Counted from the stretch's first letter, positions 16,974-26,053 are shown. The stretch: DNA of 32,342 nt from Pseudobacteriovorax antillogorgiicola (GCA_945862295.1 CAMAXT010000025.1:1-32342), one strand, 5' to 3'. Numbers and translations: made by a program. Notes: generated from the sequence alone by a model not told the origin.

Positions 16974-17246
16974 TCATCGGTTAATTCCGCTGAAAATGGC
17001 GGCTTTCCATCTCTCGTCGAGGGATTAAACCATAGAATTCCTTTGCTCGAAGCTCAAACAGTGGCGCAGCTCGAGATGGCTGGTGCAAACGTCGGAAGTG
17101 ACCTTGAAAGTGAATTTGCAATGTTAGAATCTAAAGGTAAGGTCGATGATTCACTTAAAGCACTGAAAGAGAAAATGAAGGCCCAGCCACTGCTTGGTGC
17201 CAGTCCAGTTGACAAGATTGACGAACTGAAAGCGAAGCGGGGCTAA
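16974..17246 (+). pseudogene. PspA/IM30-like C-terminal fragment fused to the kinase remnant
   Basis: After the kinase DPRTDI segment the same frame continues into an unrelated sequence. Its central part, SDLESEFAMLESKGKVDDSL followed by KALKEKMKA, matches the helical C-terminus of PspA/IM30 membrane-stress proteins (pattern FAxLE...VDDxLxxLK). It ends with DKIDELKAKRG. About 88 residues remain; the long N-terminal coiled coil of PspA is absent. The in-frame fusion to kinase sequence is an accident of deletion rather than a known domain pairing. The stop codon overlaps the 3' end of the convergent J-domain gene. The PspA assignment rests on pattern recognition. Confidence 0.55.
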
Positions 17247-17572
17247 GTTTTCAGGTGCCCATACGCCGCTCTGATTTTACTAAACAAGTCATTCGCAAGT
17301 TGTAACTTTTTCGGATCGTTGGCGAAACGATCCGGATGATATTTTTTGCACAGTCGGAGGTAAGTTTGCTTTATTTCGGATGTTGTCGCGTTCGTTGGTA
17401 ATTCCAAAATCCTCAAAGACTCTTGTCTCTGATCGAATGCTGACGGTCCAGGAGGATGATCTGGTGTTTGATTGTCTATGTCATCTTGGAACGATTCTAC
17501 TGGGTCTCTATCAGAGGCTTTGATTCGCTCTGTCAACACAGATAAGACACGTTTTATGGTGTATTTTAGCAT
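17243..17572 (-). CDS. J-domain (DnaJ-like) co-chaperone, J domain at the C-terminus
   Basis: A 109-residue protein. Residues about 53-107 form a J domain with HPD at 79-81 (KKYHPDRF), which stimulates the ATPase of Hsp70 proteins. The N-terminal half is acidic and Pro/Asp/Gln-rich. Unlike classic DnaJ it has the J domain last and no G/F or zinc-finger region, so it is a specialised recruiter. The ATG starts one base after the TAG of the upstream membrane-protein gene, so translation is coupled. That pairing suggests the J protein acts with the small membrane protein; the client is unknown. The gene ends overlapping the PspA-like remnant. Confidence 0.85.
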   Translation of the reverse strand: MLKYTIKRVLSVLTERIKASDRDPVESFQDDIDNQTPDHPPGPSAFDQRQESLRILELPTNATTSEIKQTYLRLCKKYHPDRFANDPKKLQLANDLFSKIRAAYGHLKT

Positions 17573-17573
17573 T

Positions 17574-18029
17574 CTAAAACTTGAAAAGAGTCATTCCAGC
17601 TTCAACTGCGGCGAAACTCTTTGTTTCTTTGTTCCATGTCGGGCGAATGGCGATGCCTTTGCTTGGAACTGAACCACTTGCGATAAGTGAGTTTTCGCTA
17701 GCATTGTCGCCGGTGGCACTCATCATCGGGGAGAACACCACGTATGATCCCAAGATACTGCCACCAAGAAAACCTAGCGAAGCACCCATAGCTACGTAGC
17801 GCAGGTGTCTTGATGGGTCTTCGTGGAATGCTAGAAAAGCAGTGCCGAGAGCTGCACCAAAAGCTGTGGCGTAGCCGGCAGTGACGAACAAATCTTGAAA
17901 GCGTTCTTCAACCGTCTGGGCTTGCGCCGCTCCAGAATAGAGAGAGGTCACGCACATGGAAACTACCAAGGTCAATGCACACAGTGCTTTGTTAAGTTTT
18001 TTGGAAACCACGGCTGTCGCTGCATGCAT
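17574..18029 (-). CDS. small exported or membrane protein with glycine-zipper helices
   Basis: A 151-residue protein; ATG 18027-18029 follows AGAGGG. A basic N-terminus and hydrophobic stretch end in GAAQAQ, a signal-peptidase I site near residue 38. Two Gly/Ala-rich hydrophobic segments follow: YATAFGAALGTAFLAF, and VAMGASLGFLGGSILGSYVV with GxxxG spacing. They could be a helical hairpin or barrel strands. The C-terminus (TWNKETKSFAAVEAGMTLFKF) ends in Phe and looks beta-like. I do not recognise a family. It is the first gene of a two-gene unit with the J-domain protein. An envelope role is inferred. Confidence 0.68.
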   Translation of the reverse strand: MHAATAVVSKKLNKALCALTLVVSMCVTSLYSGAAQAQTVEERFQDLFVTAGYATAFGAALGTAFLAFHEDPSRHLRYVAMGASLGFLGGSILGSYVVFSPMMSATGDNASENSLIASGSVPSKGIAIRPTWNKETKSFAAVEAGMTLFKF

Positions 18030-18472
18030 TGGATGCCCTCTTTATGGTCAAGAAAGTCGTATTTTAAAATGAGATTTCTATTGGATTACTAATAGTATTA
18101 TACAGAAATTGCACACGGAACTTCAAATTTGAGTCTTTGGATCAGAAAAAGGTGCTTAATTAGACCCATTTACGGAGCCATGTTACCAATAAAGTCCTTT
18201 ATAAACATATTGTTGACAAAGGAGTTGATACGATATATCAAATCCACCATAGAAATCGGCTTTGATATGGTATGCTCAGTCGCCGGGGATGCGGTACTTG
18301 ATATAGAACCGAAGCACCGGACTCCAAGAATCCATACCAGATATTCATCTTCAGCCCTTGTGGCAGAACTCCCAGATCGATAAAGCAAAAAGTTTTTAAG
18401 GATTCGTTTCTATTACTCAACTTTTTTTGTCCTATGTTCAACCCTCCTATATTTCTTAAGTGAGCAGCATTA
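18030..18472 (+). promoter_or_regulatory. long leader region upstream of rho with nested dyads
   Basis: About 440 bp with no convincing gene. A consensus -35 TTGACA at 18213-18218 is followed 15 bp later by TATATC (18234-18239), a possible rho promoter with a short spacer. Downstream, TGGTATG (18268-18274) can pair with CATACCA (18333-18339). Inside lie CCGG/CCGG (18283-18286, 18317-18320) and CGGT/ACCG (18292-18295, 18308-18311). This would fold into a structured RNA leader of more than 200 nt. Rho autoregulation by its leader is known in enterics; whether this leader acts so is inference. Short ORFs here look random. Confidence 0.35.
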
Positions 18473-19870
18473 ATGTCAGAATCCAACACAAAGCCTAGAC
18501 GTGGTCCTAGAACGCCTCCTCCTCAGCCAACAGATCGAGCATCAGCGAGAGAAGCTCAAGCTGAAGCAGAAGCGCAAGCCGCGATCGACGCGCGCAAAGC
18601 GGCTGGCGAAGACGTTCCGACGATCAATCTGACCGAGCTAAAAGAGAAAAAGATTGCTGACCTCAATAAGATGGCCAAGGATTTGGGCATCGACGGAGCA
18701 AGTAACCTCAGGAAACAAGAGCTAATATTCGCACTTCTGCAAGGCCAAGCTGAACGCGGCGGTGTGATTTACGGTGAAGGCGTTCTTGAAACCCTTCCCG
18801 ACGGATTCGGCTTCTTACGCGCCCCAGATTACAACTACTTACCAGGTCCGGATGATATCTACGTATCTCCGTCTCAGATTCGCCGCTTTAACCTCCGTAC
18901 TGGTGACACGATCTCAGGTCAGATCCGTCCTCCAAAAGACAGCGAGCGTTATTTTGCATTGCTCAAAGTTGAAACGATCAACGGCACTGCTCCCGATCCA
19001 GATTTTGACAAGATTCTATTCGACAACTTGACCCCGCTTTATCCTATGGAAAAGTTCAAGATGGAGTGGAATCCAAAGAATCTTTCCACCCGTATTCTTG
19101 ATTTGCTTTGCCCAATCGGAAAAGGCCAGAGATCTTTGATCGTTGCGCCACCAAGAACCGGTAAAACCGTCTTGTTGCAAGACATCGCTTCGGCGCTTGC
19201 TAAAAATCATCCTGAAGTCGTCCTGATCGTTCTCCTCATCGACGAACGTCCGGAAGAAGTTACAGACATGGAACGCTCAGTTAAGGGCGAAGTCATCAGT
19301 TCAACATTCGACGAACCTGCTCAGCGTCACGTTCAGGTTGCTGAAATGGTTATCGAAAAAGCTAAACGCTTGGTTGAGCATAAGAAAGATGTCGTCATCC
19401 TGCTCGACTCAATTACTCGTCTAGCTCGTGCGTACAACTCAGTAGTTCCTCCATCCGGTAAGATCCTCTCCGGTGGTGTTGACTCAAACGCTCTTCACAA
19501 ACCAAAACGCTTCTTCGGAGCGGCCCGAAACATCGAAGAGGGCGGATCTCTTACGATTATTGCGACGGCCCTGGTTGATACTGGTTCGCGTATGGACGAG
19601 GTTATTTTCGAAGAATTCAAAGGTACTGGTAACATGGAGGTCCACCTGGACCGTAAGTTGTCGGAAAAACGGACCTTCCCAGCTATCGATATCAACAAGT
19701 CGGGAACTCGTAAAGAAGATCTCCTCTTGCCAAAAGATATCTTGAATCGTATGTGGATTCTGCGTAAATTGCTGCAGCCGCTAAACCCGGTCGACGCCAT
19801 GGAATTCTTGCAGGATAAAATCGACAAGACGAAGTCCAATAGTGATTTCTTAGATTCAATGAACGCGTAA
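18473..19870 (+). CDS. rho: transcription termination factor Rho
   Basis: A 465-residue hexameric RNA helicase that ends transcription. An N-terminal extension rich in Pro, Arg, Ala and Glu (residues 1-50) precedes the SAP-like Rho_N helices (about 52-92). The cold-shock-type RNA-binding domain follows (FGFLRAP to about 170). The ATPase core shows Walker A APPRTGKT (225-232), Walker B VVILLD (307-312) and the Q-loop [11 protein letters not shown] (325-335). Length exceeds the 419 residues of the enteric protein because of the extension. ATG 18473 has only a weak ribosome site, in keeping with a regulated leader. It is followed by rpmE 74 bp downstream, a common gene pair. Confidence 0.97.
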   Translation: MSESNTKPRRGPRTPPPQPTDRASAREAQAEAEAQAAIDARKAAGEDVPTINLTELKEKKIADLNKMAKDLGIDGASNLRKQELIFALLQGQAERGGVIYGEGVLETLPDGFGFLRAPDYNYLPGPDDIYVSPSQIRRFNLRTGDTISGQIRPPKDSERYFALLKVETINGTAPDPDFDKILFDNLTPLYPMEKFKMEWNPKNLSTRILDLLCPIGKGQRSLIVAPPRTGKTVLLQDIASALAKNHPEVVLIVLLIDERPEEVTDMERSVKGEVISSTFDEPAQRHVQVAEMVIEKAKRLVEHKKDVVILLDSITRLARAYNSVVPPSGKILSGGVDSNALHKPKRFFGAARNIEEGGSLTIIATALVDTGSRMDEVIFEEFKGTGNMEVHLDRKLSEKRTFPAIDINKSGTRKEDLLLPKDILNRMWILRKLLQPLNPVDAMEFLQDKIDKTKSNSDFLDSMNA

Positions 19871-19944
19871 CACATCAAACAGCAGTCGCGTATTTTCGCG
19901 AATGCCCCCGATCTCGGGATAAGATTATAGAAAGGTATTTGTAC

Positions 19945-20148
19945 ATGAAAGAAGGCATCCACCCAACTTACACGGATTGTGCAGTTTCTTGCGCATGCGG
20001 AAACAAGTTTGTTACACGTTCAACACGTAGCGAACTTAAGCTCGAGATTTGCAGTTCTTGTCACCCATTCTTCACGGGTAAAGTGAAAATGATTGACACT
20101 GCTGGTCGTATCGAGAAATTCCAGAAGAAATATGCCAAAAAAGGCTAG
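19945..20148 (+). CDS. rpmE: 50S ribosomal protein L31 (zinc-binding type)
   Basis: A 67-residue L31. I chose ATG 19945 (MKEGIHPTY) over an in-frame TTG six bases earlier; the former matches the family start. Cysteines in CAVSCACGN and [11 protein letters not shown] form the zinc ribbon of the C+ type, which in many bacteria is replaced by a zinc-free paralogue during zinc starvation. The adjacent metal-uptake operon at the left of the window is separate, but a shared zinc response is conceivable. Two tandem hairpins follow, so expression ends here. The position directly after rho is common in Gram-negatives. Confidence 0.96.
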   Translation: MKEGIHPTYTDCAVSCACGNKFVTRSTRSELKLEICSSCHPFFTGKVKMIDTAGRIEKFQKKYAKKG

Positions 20149-20154
20149 TTAAGC

Positions 20155-20189
20155 GCGCGCCTGACAGCAGTCATGGCGCGCTTTTTTTT
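20155..20189 (+). terminator. intrinsic terminator 1 after rpmE
   Basis: GCGCGCC-TGAC, loop AGCA, GTCA-T-GGCGCGC: an 11-bp stem with one bulged T, followed by a run of eight T. Confidence 0.9.
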
Positions 20190-20191
20190 GT

Positions 20192-20215
20192 AGCGCGCCA
20201 TGAGGCGCGCTTTTT
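20192..20215 (+). terminator. intrinsic terminator 2 after rpmE
   Basis: AGCGCGCC, loop ATGA, GGCGCGCT: a perfect eight-bp stem followed by five T. Its arms share the GCGCGCC motif with terminator 1, so the pair may be a local duplication. It lies 43 bp before prfA. Confidence 0.85.
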
Positions 20216-20257
20216 CTTTGTGTGCAGAATTTTCGTTGCGTGAGAAAGCAGGAATCT

Positions 20258-21328
20258 ATGTTTGAAAATCTAGAGACCGTTGAACGACGGTTTATGGCGT
20301 TAGAAGACTCCTTGGCTTCGGGGCAACTCGCAGGGCATGAGATCACGCGCTGTAACAAAGAGCGCGCTTCAATCGAAGAAGTAGTGGTGACCTACCGCGA
20401 GTATCGTGCTGCTTTAGAAGGGCAAGCCGAAGCGAAAGCGATGATGGATGAGAGCGATCAGGAGCTGCGTAATCTTGCAAAGGAAGAACTTGAACGACTG
20501 ATTCCCGAGATTACCCGCCTTGAGCAGAAACTGCTGGTGTTAACCCTCCCTAAAGATCCAAACGACGATAAAAACGTTCTACTCGAGATTCGCGCAGGTA
20601 CTGGTGGTGAAGAAGCTTCGCTTTTCGCTGCGGATCTTTTTCGTATGTATACACGGTATGCAAGTAATCAAGGTTGGAAGACCGAGGTTCTTAGTTCAAG
20701 TCAGTCTTCGACGGGTGGTTACAAAGAAATTGTCTGCATGATCGAAGGCGACAAAGTTTACAGCCGCATGAAGTTTGAAATGGGTGTGCACCGTGTTCAG
20801 CGCGTTCCAGCCACAGAAGCGCAAGGACGTATCCATACGAGTGCTTGCACGGTAGCAATCTTACCTGAAGCTGACGAAGTTGAAGTTAGTCTTAATCCAG
20901 GTGATCTTGAAATTTCTCTTTGCCGAAGCTCGGGTGCCGGTGGTCAGCACGTTAATACAACTGACTCGGCGGTGCGCATTGTGCACAAGCCAACCGGCCT
21001 AGTCGTTGAATGCCAGGACGAGCGTTCTCAGCATAAAAATAAGGAGAGAGCAATGAAAATTCTCAAAGCTCGTCTCTTTGAAAAGGCTCAACAAGAGCAG
21101 TCCGATGCCATTAGCGCGACACGCAAAAGCCAGGTAGGTAGTGGTGACCGCAGTGAGCGCATCCGGACATATAATTTTCCACAAGGTCGTTTGACTGATC
21201 ATCGAATCAATCTTACCCTGTACAAGTTGGATGCGGTCATGAGTGGAGACATCGACGAAGTGTTAGATGGTCTAGCAGCTCATCACCAGACCGAACTTTT
21301 ACAACAGGGACACACTACTTTTCCATGA
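20258..21328 (+). CDS. prfA: peptide chain release factor 1
   Basis: A 356-residue RF1 that reads UAA/UAG and releases the peptide. The start is ATG 20258 ([12 protein letters not shown]) after AGGA; an in-frame GTG at 20222 lies only 7 bp downstream of the second terminator's T-run and lacks family similarity. The codon-reading PxT motif is PAT at 184-186, which separates RF1 from RF2 (SPF). The catalytic GGQ is at 228-230 in GAGGQHVN, the methylation target of the next gene's product. The stop overlaps the prmC start (ATGA). A promoter between terminator 2 and this start is expected but not obvious. Confidence 0.97.
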   Translation: MFENLETVERRFMALEDSLASGQLAGHEITRCNKERASIEEVVVTYREYRAALEGQAEAKAMMDESDQELRNLAKEELERLIPEITRLEQKLLVLTLPKDPNDDKNVLLEIRAGTGGEEASLFAADLFRMYTRYASNQGWKTEVLSSSQSSTGGYKEIVCMIEGDKVYSRMKFEMGVHRVQRVPATEAQGRIHTSACTVAILPEADEVEVSLNPGDLEISLCRSSGAGGQHVNTTDSAVRIVHKPTGLVVECQDERSQHKNKERAMKILKARLFEKAQQEQSDAISATRKSQVGSGDRSERIRTYNFPQGRLTDHRINLTLYKLDAVMSGDIDEVLDGLAAHHQTELLQQGHTTFP

Positions 21329-22254
21329 CCGAAACACAACCAACTGAAAAACCAACTATCGCAGCTGTCAAATCTAATGACGACGTCTGGACGATCCAGC
21401 GTATCATTCAATGGTCAACCGGCTATTTGAAGGACCGCAACATCACTGACTCGCCGCGGCTCGAAGCTGAAATTCTTCTAGCGCACGCACTTGGTTGCAA
21501 ACGTATCAATCTCTACACATCTTTTGATAAACCGGTGACTGCTGCCGAGCGTGAGCCGTTTAAGCAGAGTTTAAAAAGACGTCTAGCTGGGGAACCGGTC
21601 TCCTACATCACCGGCGAACGCGATTTCATGAGTATGACGTTTAAGGTCAGTCCTGGTGTTTTAATTCCTAGACCAGATACAGAAACGTTGGTGGAAACCG
21701 TCGGTGATTTGTTGAAAAATCGAGCGCAAGAAGATTTAAAGATTTTAGACATCGGTGTCGGTAGCGGTTGCGTCGGAATCTCTTTAGCGAAGCAATTTCC
21801 GGTTGCGACTATCAATGGCTGGGACGTCTCTGAAGAAGCTCTCACGGTCGCGCGTGAGAATGCTAATCAGCATTCAGTTACAAATATTACTTTTAGTAAT
21901 CAGGATGCTCTTAACGACCAGGCTTGGAATAACGCAGCTAATGATGGCGGCTATGATGTGGTCGTTTCCAATCCACCCTATATCGCCCAATCTGAACGCT
22001 GTGACTTAAGTGCTTCTGTACTCGATTTTGAACCTCATGTCGCCTTATTTGCAGATTTAAATGGCCTGCTATTTTACCGGCAATTTGCCGAGCGGGCTAA
22101 GAGCATACTTAAACCGGGCGGATTTATCGCTGTTGAGATAGGCTACCGTCAAGCTAAGCATGTCTGTGAGCTGTTTTCTGGAAATGAATGGCGTCATGTC
22201 AGGGTCGTTAAAGATCTAGGCAAAAATGATCGTGTAGTGATTGCTGAACTTTGA
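21325..22254 (+). CDS. prmC: release factor glutamine methyltransferase
   Basis: A 309-residue SAM-dependent methyltransferase that N5-methylates the Gln of GGQ in RF1/RF2. The N-terminal helical recognition domain (residues about 22-95) includes [15 protein letters not shown]. The core has the SAM loop DIGVGSG (142-148) and the catalytic NPPY at 216-219. The start overlaps prfA by four bases, so the enzyme is made with its substrate. Slightly longer than average because of about 20 extra N-terminal residues. Assignment is firm. Confidence 0.96.
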   Translation: MTETQPTEKPTIAAVKSNDDVWTIQRIIQWSTGYLKDRNITDSPRLEAEILLAHALGCKRINLYTSFDKPVTAAEREPFKQSLKRRLAGEPVSYITGERDFMSMTFKVSPGVLIPRPDTETLVETVGDLLKNRAQEDLKILDIGVGSGCVGISLAKQFPVATINGWDVSEEALTVARENANQHSVTNITFSNQDALNDQAWNNAANDGGYDVVVSNPPYIAQSERCDLSASVLDFEPHVALFADLNGLLFYRQFAERAKSILKPGGFIAVEIGYRQAKHVCELFSGNEWRHVRVVKDLGKNDRVVIAEL

Positions 22255-22261
22255 GGTTCTG

Positions 22262-23428
22262 TTGTCCGTATCAAAAGAAAAAATATTTGATTGGCGTCGC
22301 ACGCGTCGTTTCGCCAAGTTGTGTGTTGTCTTCACGCTTGTCGCTTTTTTATTTGCTGCAGTTTACAAGTCTTTATTAGCACCATTGCTGGTAAGTATGT
22401 TTCTTTGTTACTTGCTGTTGCCTCTTGTGAAGCGCCTTGAAACTTACAAGATCCCGCGGTTGGTCAGCATCTTCACTATCATGGCGTTACTCAGTGGAAT
22501 TATCGCCATTGTTTCTTTTAAAGTTGCGCCGCTAGTTTATTTTCAAGCCTTAGCACTTTTTAAACTCATCCCCGAATCATTTGCTGCAGTATCGAACAAG
22601 TGGATTCCCGCTGTCGAAAGGCTAGTGGTGGAGTGGGGGCTCATGAAAGCGGGAGCAGCTCATAGTTTTTTTGAAGGTTTAAAAATTATGTCGCGGATAG
22701 AAGCGCACTTTGAGCGCGGTCTCGGTGGCATCGTCAATACTGGAATTAGTCTCGCAGGTGGTATGATAAACCTTGGCTTGATTCCTTTTTTTCTATTCTT
22801 CTTCTTGAAGGATTATCAGGCTATCACCGATGGTCTTTGGTCTCTTGTGCCAAAAGATTTGATTCCACCCACTAGGTCAGTGACCCATAGAATTAATTTA
22901 ACATTGCGCAGTGTTCTCAAGGGTCAAGCTACGGTCGCTGGCATTTTGATGGTGCTTTATGTGATTGGGCTTTCGATCGTGGGGATCCAGTCTGCAGTTA
23001 TCATCGGCCTTGTCGCCGGACTCTGTAGGATTATTCCTTATCTCGATGTTCTGGTCGGTGCGGTTCTAAGCACGATTGTAATACTTTCTGATTTTGGCGG
23101 GTTTGGACAGGTATTCGGTGTCATAATTGTGTTCTTGGTGGTCCAAGCACTGGACGGCGCTGTTATCACGCCACAGATTGTCGGTGACCGCGTCGGTCTA
23201 CATCCTATGGCCATTATTATCTCCGTGATCGCATTCGGAAATTGGTTTGGCTTTTGGGGCGTTCTACTCGCTGTACCAATCGTTGCGATTGCTAAATCAC
23301 TTTTTGTGGCTGCTAAGCCTTACTATATGGCGTCAGCAACATATCAAGCTCCATGGATGTACAATCCGTCGCCCCCTCCGGTCCCCGGTGAACGAATCGA
23401 AGATGGGGTTAAGCCAGGTCCAGTTTAG
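22262..23428 (+). CDS. AI-2E family transporter (PerM/TqsA-like)
   Basis: A multi-pass inner-membrane protein of about 388 residues. I prefer TTG 22262, which has GAGGT four bases upstream, over TTG 22241 inside prmC. After a basic N-terminus (KEKIFDWRRTRRFAK) come two hydrophobic helices, an extracytoplasmic segment (about 95-160) and later helices. The family signature lies around GLVAGLCRIIPYLDVLVGA. The C-terminus is Pro-rich (SPPPPVPGER). It lies eight bases after prmC, in the same operon. Members export quorum signals or exchange Na+/H+; here the substrate is unknown. A short CCGGC-CGAAC-GCCGG hairpin follows the stop. Confidence 0.88.
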   Translation: MSVSKEKIFDWRRTRRFAKLCVVFTLVAFLFAAVYKSLLAPLLVSMFLCYLLLPLVKRLETYKIPRLVSIFTIMALLSGIIAIVSFKVAPLVYFQALALFKLIPESFAAVSNKWIPAVERLVVEWGLMKAGAAHSFFEGLKIMSRIEAHFERGLGGIVNTGISLAGGMINLGLIPFFLFFFLKDYQAITDGLWSLVPKDLIPPTRSVTHRINLTLRSVLKGQATVAGILMVLYVIGLSIVGIQSAVIIGLVAGLCRIIPYLDVLVGAVLSTIVILSDFGGFGQVFGVIIVFLVVQALDGAVITPQIVGDRVGLHPMAIIISVIAFGNWFGFWGVLLAVPIVAIAKSLFVAAKPYYMASATYQAPWMYNPSPPPVPGERIEDGVKPGPV

Positions 23429-23443
23429 CCGGCCGAACGCCGG
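23429..23443. terminator. short GC hairpin between convergent genes
   Basis: CCGGC, loop CGAAC, GCCGG directly after the AI-2E transporter stop. It has no U-run in either direction, so it may be only a weak bidirectional stop. Confidence 0.35.
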
Positions 23444-23469
23444 TGATTGCGCGTTGGTGTAGAGCTTTG

Positions 23470-24234
23470 TTACCGTCTTTTCTTTTTCGGTTTCCCGGAC
23501 GATTCTTCCGCAGACTTATCAATGATCAGAATAAAATTCACTTTTCCTTCTGCATTTTTTACTTGCTGAAAAAGATCATCAAACGGCGCAGCTGTAAAAC
23601 TCTCATTGGGTCCAGATATATCCAGGCCAAGGAAGCCTTCGCGGTTTGGACCGAAGACCTCTTTGCAGCTTTCTATCACATGCTTTAATCGGTATGGCGT
23701 ATCTAAAACGACAAGCAGTTGCTGTGAATGCAGGTGGTCTTTAAAAAACTCTTTGCGGCGGTCTGGCTCCTTTGGCGGGAACCCGAGATATTCGAACCGC
23801 CTTGTGTCGAAAGGACAAGCACTGAGGGCAGCCGTTATCGAAGACGGTCCTGGGATGACTTCGACTTTGACACCCAAGCGGTAGGCTGCTCTTAGAAGCT
23901 CATGCCCGGGGTCAGCGAGATTGGGAGTGCCCTGGTCACTCATATACACAACCCACTGACCACTGCCGAACGCTTCTATGGCGTTCTCGAGGGTGTTGCT
24001 TTGCTTATGTTCTGACCACCGTTCATACTCCCGGTGGATGCCGGCGGCCTTTAAAAAACTCCGAGCGGGGCGGTCTTCCTCGAATATGAGGAGGTCGGCT
24101 TTACGGAGAGCTTCAAGACTCCTGGGGGGAATATCCTCAGGATTGCCAATATGAGTGGCAGCCATCGTCAGTCTAGCTTTACCTAGGCCTGAGGTTGTTT
24201 TTGGATAATATTCTATGATATCAGTATTTTTCAC
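23470..24234 (-). CDS. RsmI-like SAM-dependent tetrapyrrole-methylase-fold methyltransferase
   Basis: A 254-residue protein of the tetrapyrrole-methylase fold. It has IGNPEDIPPRSLEALRKAD (29-47), SDQGTPNLADPG (99-110) and IPGPSS (127-132), in the order seen in RsmI, the 16S rRNA C1402 2'-O-methyltransferase. The RsmI loop normally reads SDAGTP; here it is SDQGTP. The N-terminus has extra residues and the C-terminus a Lys/Arg-rich tail (GKPKKKRR) fit for RNA binding. Thus it is either a divergent RsmI or a paralogue with another target. GTG 24232-24234 has no good ribosome site. It is convergent with the AI-2E gene and divergent from uppS. Confidence 0.72.
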   Translation of the reverse strand: MKNTDIIEYYPKTTSGLGKARLTMAATHIGNPEDIPPRSLEALRKADLLIFEEDRPARSFLKAAGIHREYERWSEHKQSNTLENAIEAFGSGQWVVYMSDQGTPNLADPGHELLRAAYRLGVKVEVIPGPSSITAALSACPFDTRRFEYLGFPPKEPDRRKEFFKDHLHSQQLLVVLDTPYRLKHVIESCKEVFGPNREGFLGLDISGPNESFTAAPFDDLFQQVKNAEGKVNFILIIDKSAEESSGKPKKKRR

Positions 24235-24332
24235 TCGTAAATAACCTAGTCAAAGGGGCAGGGTAAACCCGTGGACGATGGCAACGGCATGTGATACTAA
24301 CCCACGTCTCCGATTTCAATAAAATTTGATTT

Positions 24333-25169
24333 ATGGGAGTGAATATTTTGCAGAATTCCGGATTAACGGAGTTGGCTAAACTTCTAAAGCGCGAATCAAT
24401 GCCGCAACACGTTGCCGTCATAATGGACGGCAATGGCCGCTGGGCAAAAAACAGAAGCAAACCTAGAGTCTTCGGCCACCGCAAAGGTGTCGATTCTGTA
24501 CGTTCAATCGTAAAGGCCGCAGATATACTCGGGATCAAAGTTCTTTCTCTTTATGCTTTCAGTGAAGAAAACTGGGGCCGTCCCAGCCATGAAATTACTG
24601 CCATTATGACTCTGCTCAACACCTTCATGTTGAGCGAGCGCGAACAACTAAAGAAAAATAACGTTCAGCTCCGCTTTATGGGGCGCATCGAACGTTTGCC
24701 TCCTAAAACTCTTAAAATTATTCAAGAATCCAAAGAATATCTCAGCGGCAACACCGGTCTCGTTTTAAACATCGCTCTCAGTTACGGCGGCAGAACAGAA
24801 ATTGTGGATGCCTGTCGCTCTCTTGCAATGCGTGTCGCGTCTGGTGAACTTAACCCACAAGATATAGACAACGATTTGATGTCTTCTGCATTCGTTGGCT
24901 GGGATTTACCTGATCCTGATTTGCTCATTCGCACAAGTGGTGAGCAGCGCGTTTCCAATTTCATGCTTTGGCAGATGGCTTACACTGAGTTTTATTTTAC
25001 TCCAGTCAATTGGCCGGACTTCACACAGGAACGTTTCGTCGAAGCTCTGCTTGAGTATCAGCGTCGGCAACGCCGATTCGGGCTTGTCGAAGAAAAAGAA
25101 ACAAGCACCGGCGGCCTTTCACTCCTCCGTAATGTCTTTAATTTCCAGGTGAAAAGTGATCCATGTTAA
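24333..25169 (+). CDS. uppS: isoprenyl (undecaprenyl) diphosphate synthase
   Basis: Makes the long-chain cis-prenyl diphosphate carrier for peptidoglycan and surface polysaccharides. MPQHVAVIMDGNGRWA (23-38) carries the catalytic Asp32. SLYAFSEENWGRP and the C-terminal DLLIRTSGEQRVSNF plus WQMAYTEFYF are diagnostic. The start is uncertain: ATG 24333 gives 278 residues. TTG 24348, seven bases after GGGAG, would remove five. The first 22 residues are outside the conserved domain either way. It overlaps cdsA by seven bases. The sequence between it and the divergent methyltransferase gene is 98 bp and presumably holds both promoters. Confidence 0.94.
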   Translation: MGVNILQNSGLTELAKLLKRESMPQHVAVIMDGNGRWAKNRSKPRVFGHRKGVDSVRSIVKAADILGIKVLSLYAFSEENWGRPSHEITAIMTLLNTFMLSEREQLKKNNVQLRFMGRIERLPPKTLKIIQESKEYLSGNTGLVLNIALSYGGRTEIVDACRSLAMRVASGELNPQDIDNDLMSSAFVGWDLPDPDLLIRTSGEQRVSNFMLWQMAYTEFYFTPVNWPDFTQERFVEALLEYQRRQRRFGLVEEKETSTGGLSLLRNVFNFQVKSDPC

Positions 25170-26053
25170 AAGTTAGGCTGGCGACAGCGGGCATTCTTTT
25201 GCCACTCGTTATCCTAGGCTTTGCTTTCGGCCCGGCTTGGTTTATTGCGCTCCTTTGTCTTACTTGCATTTCTCTTTGTGTTGTTGAAGCGTCGTCGATG
25301 CTTCTTCCCGCTCTCGAACAAAAATTCACAGCTGGAACTCCATCTGCACCTTGGGATTTGATTCCAGATTCAGCAAAAGTATCTTGGGCGCCCTGGATAT
25401 TGCCGGTGATCGCAGCTGTCTTCGGTTGTATTATCCAGGTTGTCGCTTCAGCTACTAGCAATGCAAACGCAATGGGTGCGATGGCGCTTGTCATGATGGC
25501 TGCGATGTTTATTTGCATGTTTTCTTCTGGAAGTGTTGATCTTTCAATTTCACGTGTCGTCGGACTAGTAACGTCTATTTTTTATGGTGCGATGCCGTGG
25601 TTGGTTATCTGGCAACTTTACGAGATGGGCGACCATTCGCGTTATCTATTTCTCGTGATGGCTGTCACTTGGCTAGGAGATACGGGCGGATACTTTGGTG
25701 GACGCTTCGGCGGAGGCAAGGTTTTCGGCGACAGCAAGCTTTACCCCTTACTTTCACCAAAGAAAACTTGGGAAGGCGCTGTTTCGGGTCTTGTCTTAAG
25801 TATTATTGGCGCAGTTCTTGCCAACCTGTTTTTCTTAAATAGCCTCGGATCGATGACTCTAATGGTTCAAATTGGTATCGCAGGCGGAATCGCCGGCCAA
25901 CTAGGGGACCTTGTTGAGTCTGGATTAAAGCGCTTCTCGGGAGTTAAGGATTCAGGAACGATCTTTCCAGGTCATGGTGGTTTTTTAGATAGAGTCGACG
26001 GCATTCTCTTTGCTGCCCCCATGATTTGGGCCATCTTAAAATTTAATACCTAA
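25163..26053 (+). CDS. cdsA: phosphatidate cytidylyltransferase (CDP-diglyceride synthase)
   Basis: A 296-residue multi-pass membrane enzyme making CDP-diacylglycerol from phosphatidate and CTP. About seven or eight hydrophobic helices are visible. Signature elements are LLSPKKTWEGAVSGL (196-210) and, near the C-terminus, SGVKDSGTIFPGHGGFLDRV (259-278), which carries the metal/CTP-binding Asp residues. It starts inside the uppS end, so the two are co-translated. A degraded second copy of its last about 290 bp lies at 27891-28150, beyond an inserted gene pair. The intact copy is complete and conserved. It supplies the substrate for pssA encoded later in this window. Confidence 0.95.
   Translation: MLKVRLATAGILLPLVILGFAFGPAWFIALLCLTCISLCVVEASSMLLPALEQKFTAGTPSAPWDLIPDSAKVSWAPWILPVIAAVFGCIIQVVASATSNANAMGAMALVMMAAMFICMFSSGSVDLSISRVVGLVTSIFYGAMPWLVIWQLYEMGDHSRYLFLVMAVTWLGDTGGYFGGRFGGGKVFGDSKLYPLLSPKKTWEGAVSGLVLSIIGAVLANLFFLNSLGSMTLMVQIGIAGGIAGQLGDLVESGLKRFSGVKDSGTIFPGHGGFLDRVDGILFAAPMIWAILKFNT

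Noticed and set aside
18129-18489. Overlapping short open frames on both strands before rho
   Set aside because: Their composition is random-like, there is no ribosome site, and all overlap one another in the dyad-rich leader. I also considered a tRNA here but no cloverleaf fits.
20151-20215. GC-rich repeated GCGCGCC segments as a possible mobile-element or CRISPR-like repeat
   Set aside because: They form two ordinary hairpins with T-runs after rpmE and are best explained as tandem terminators.
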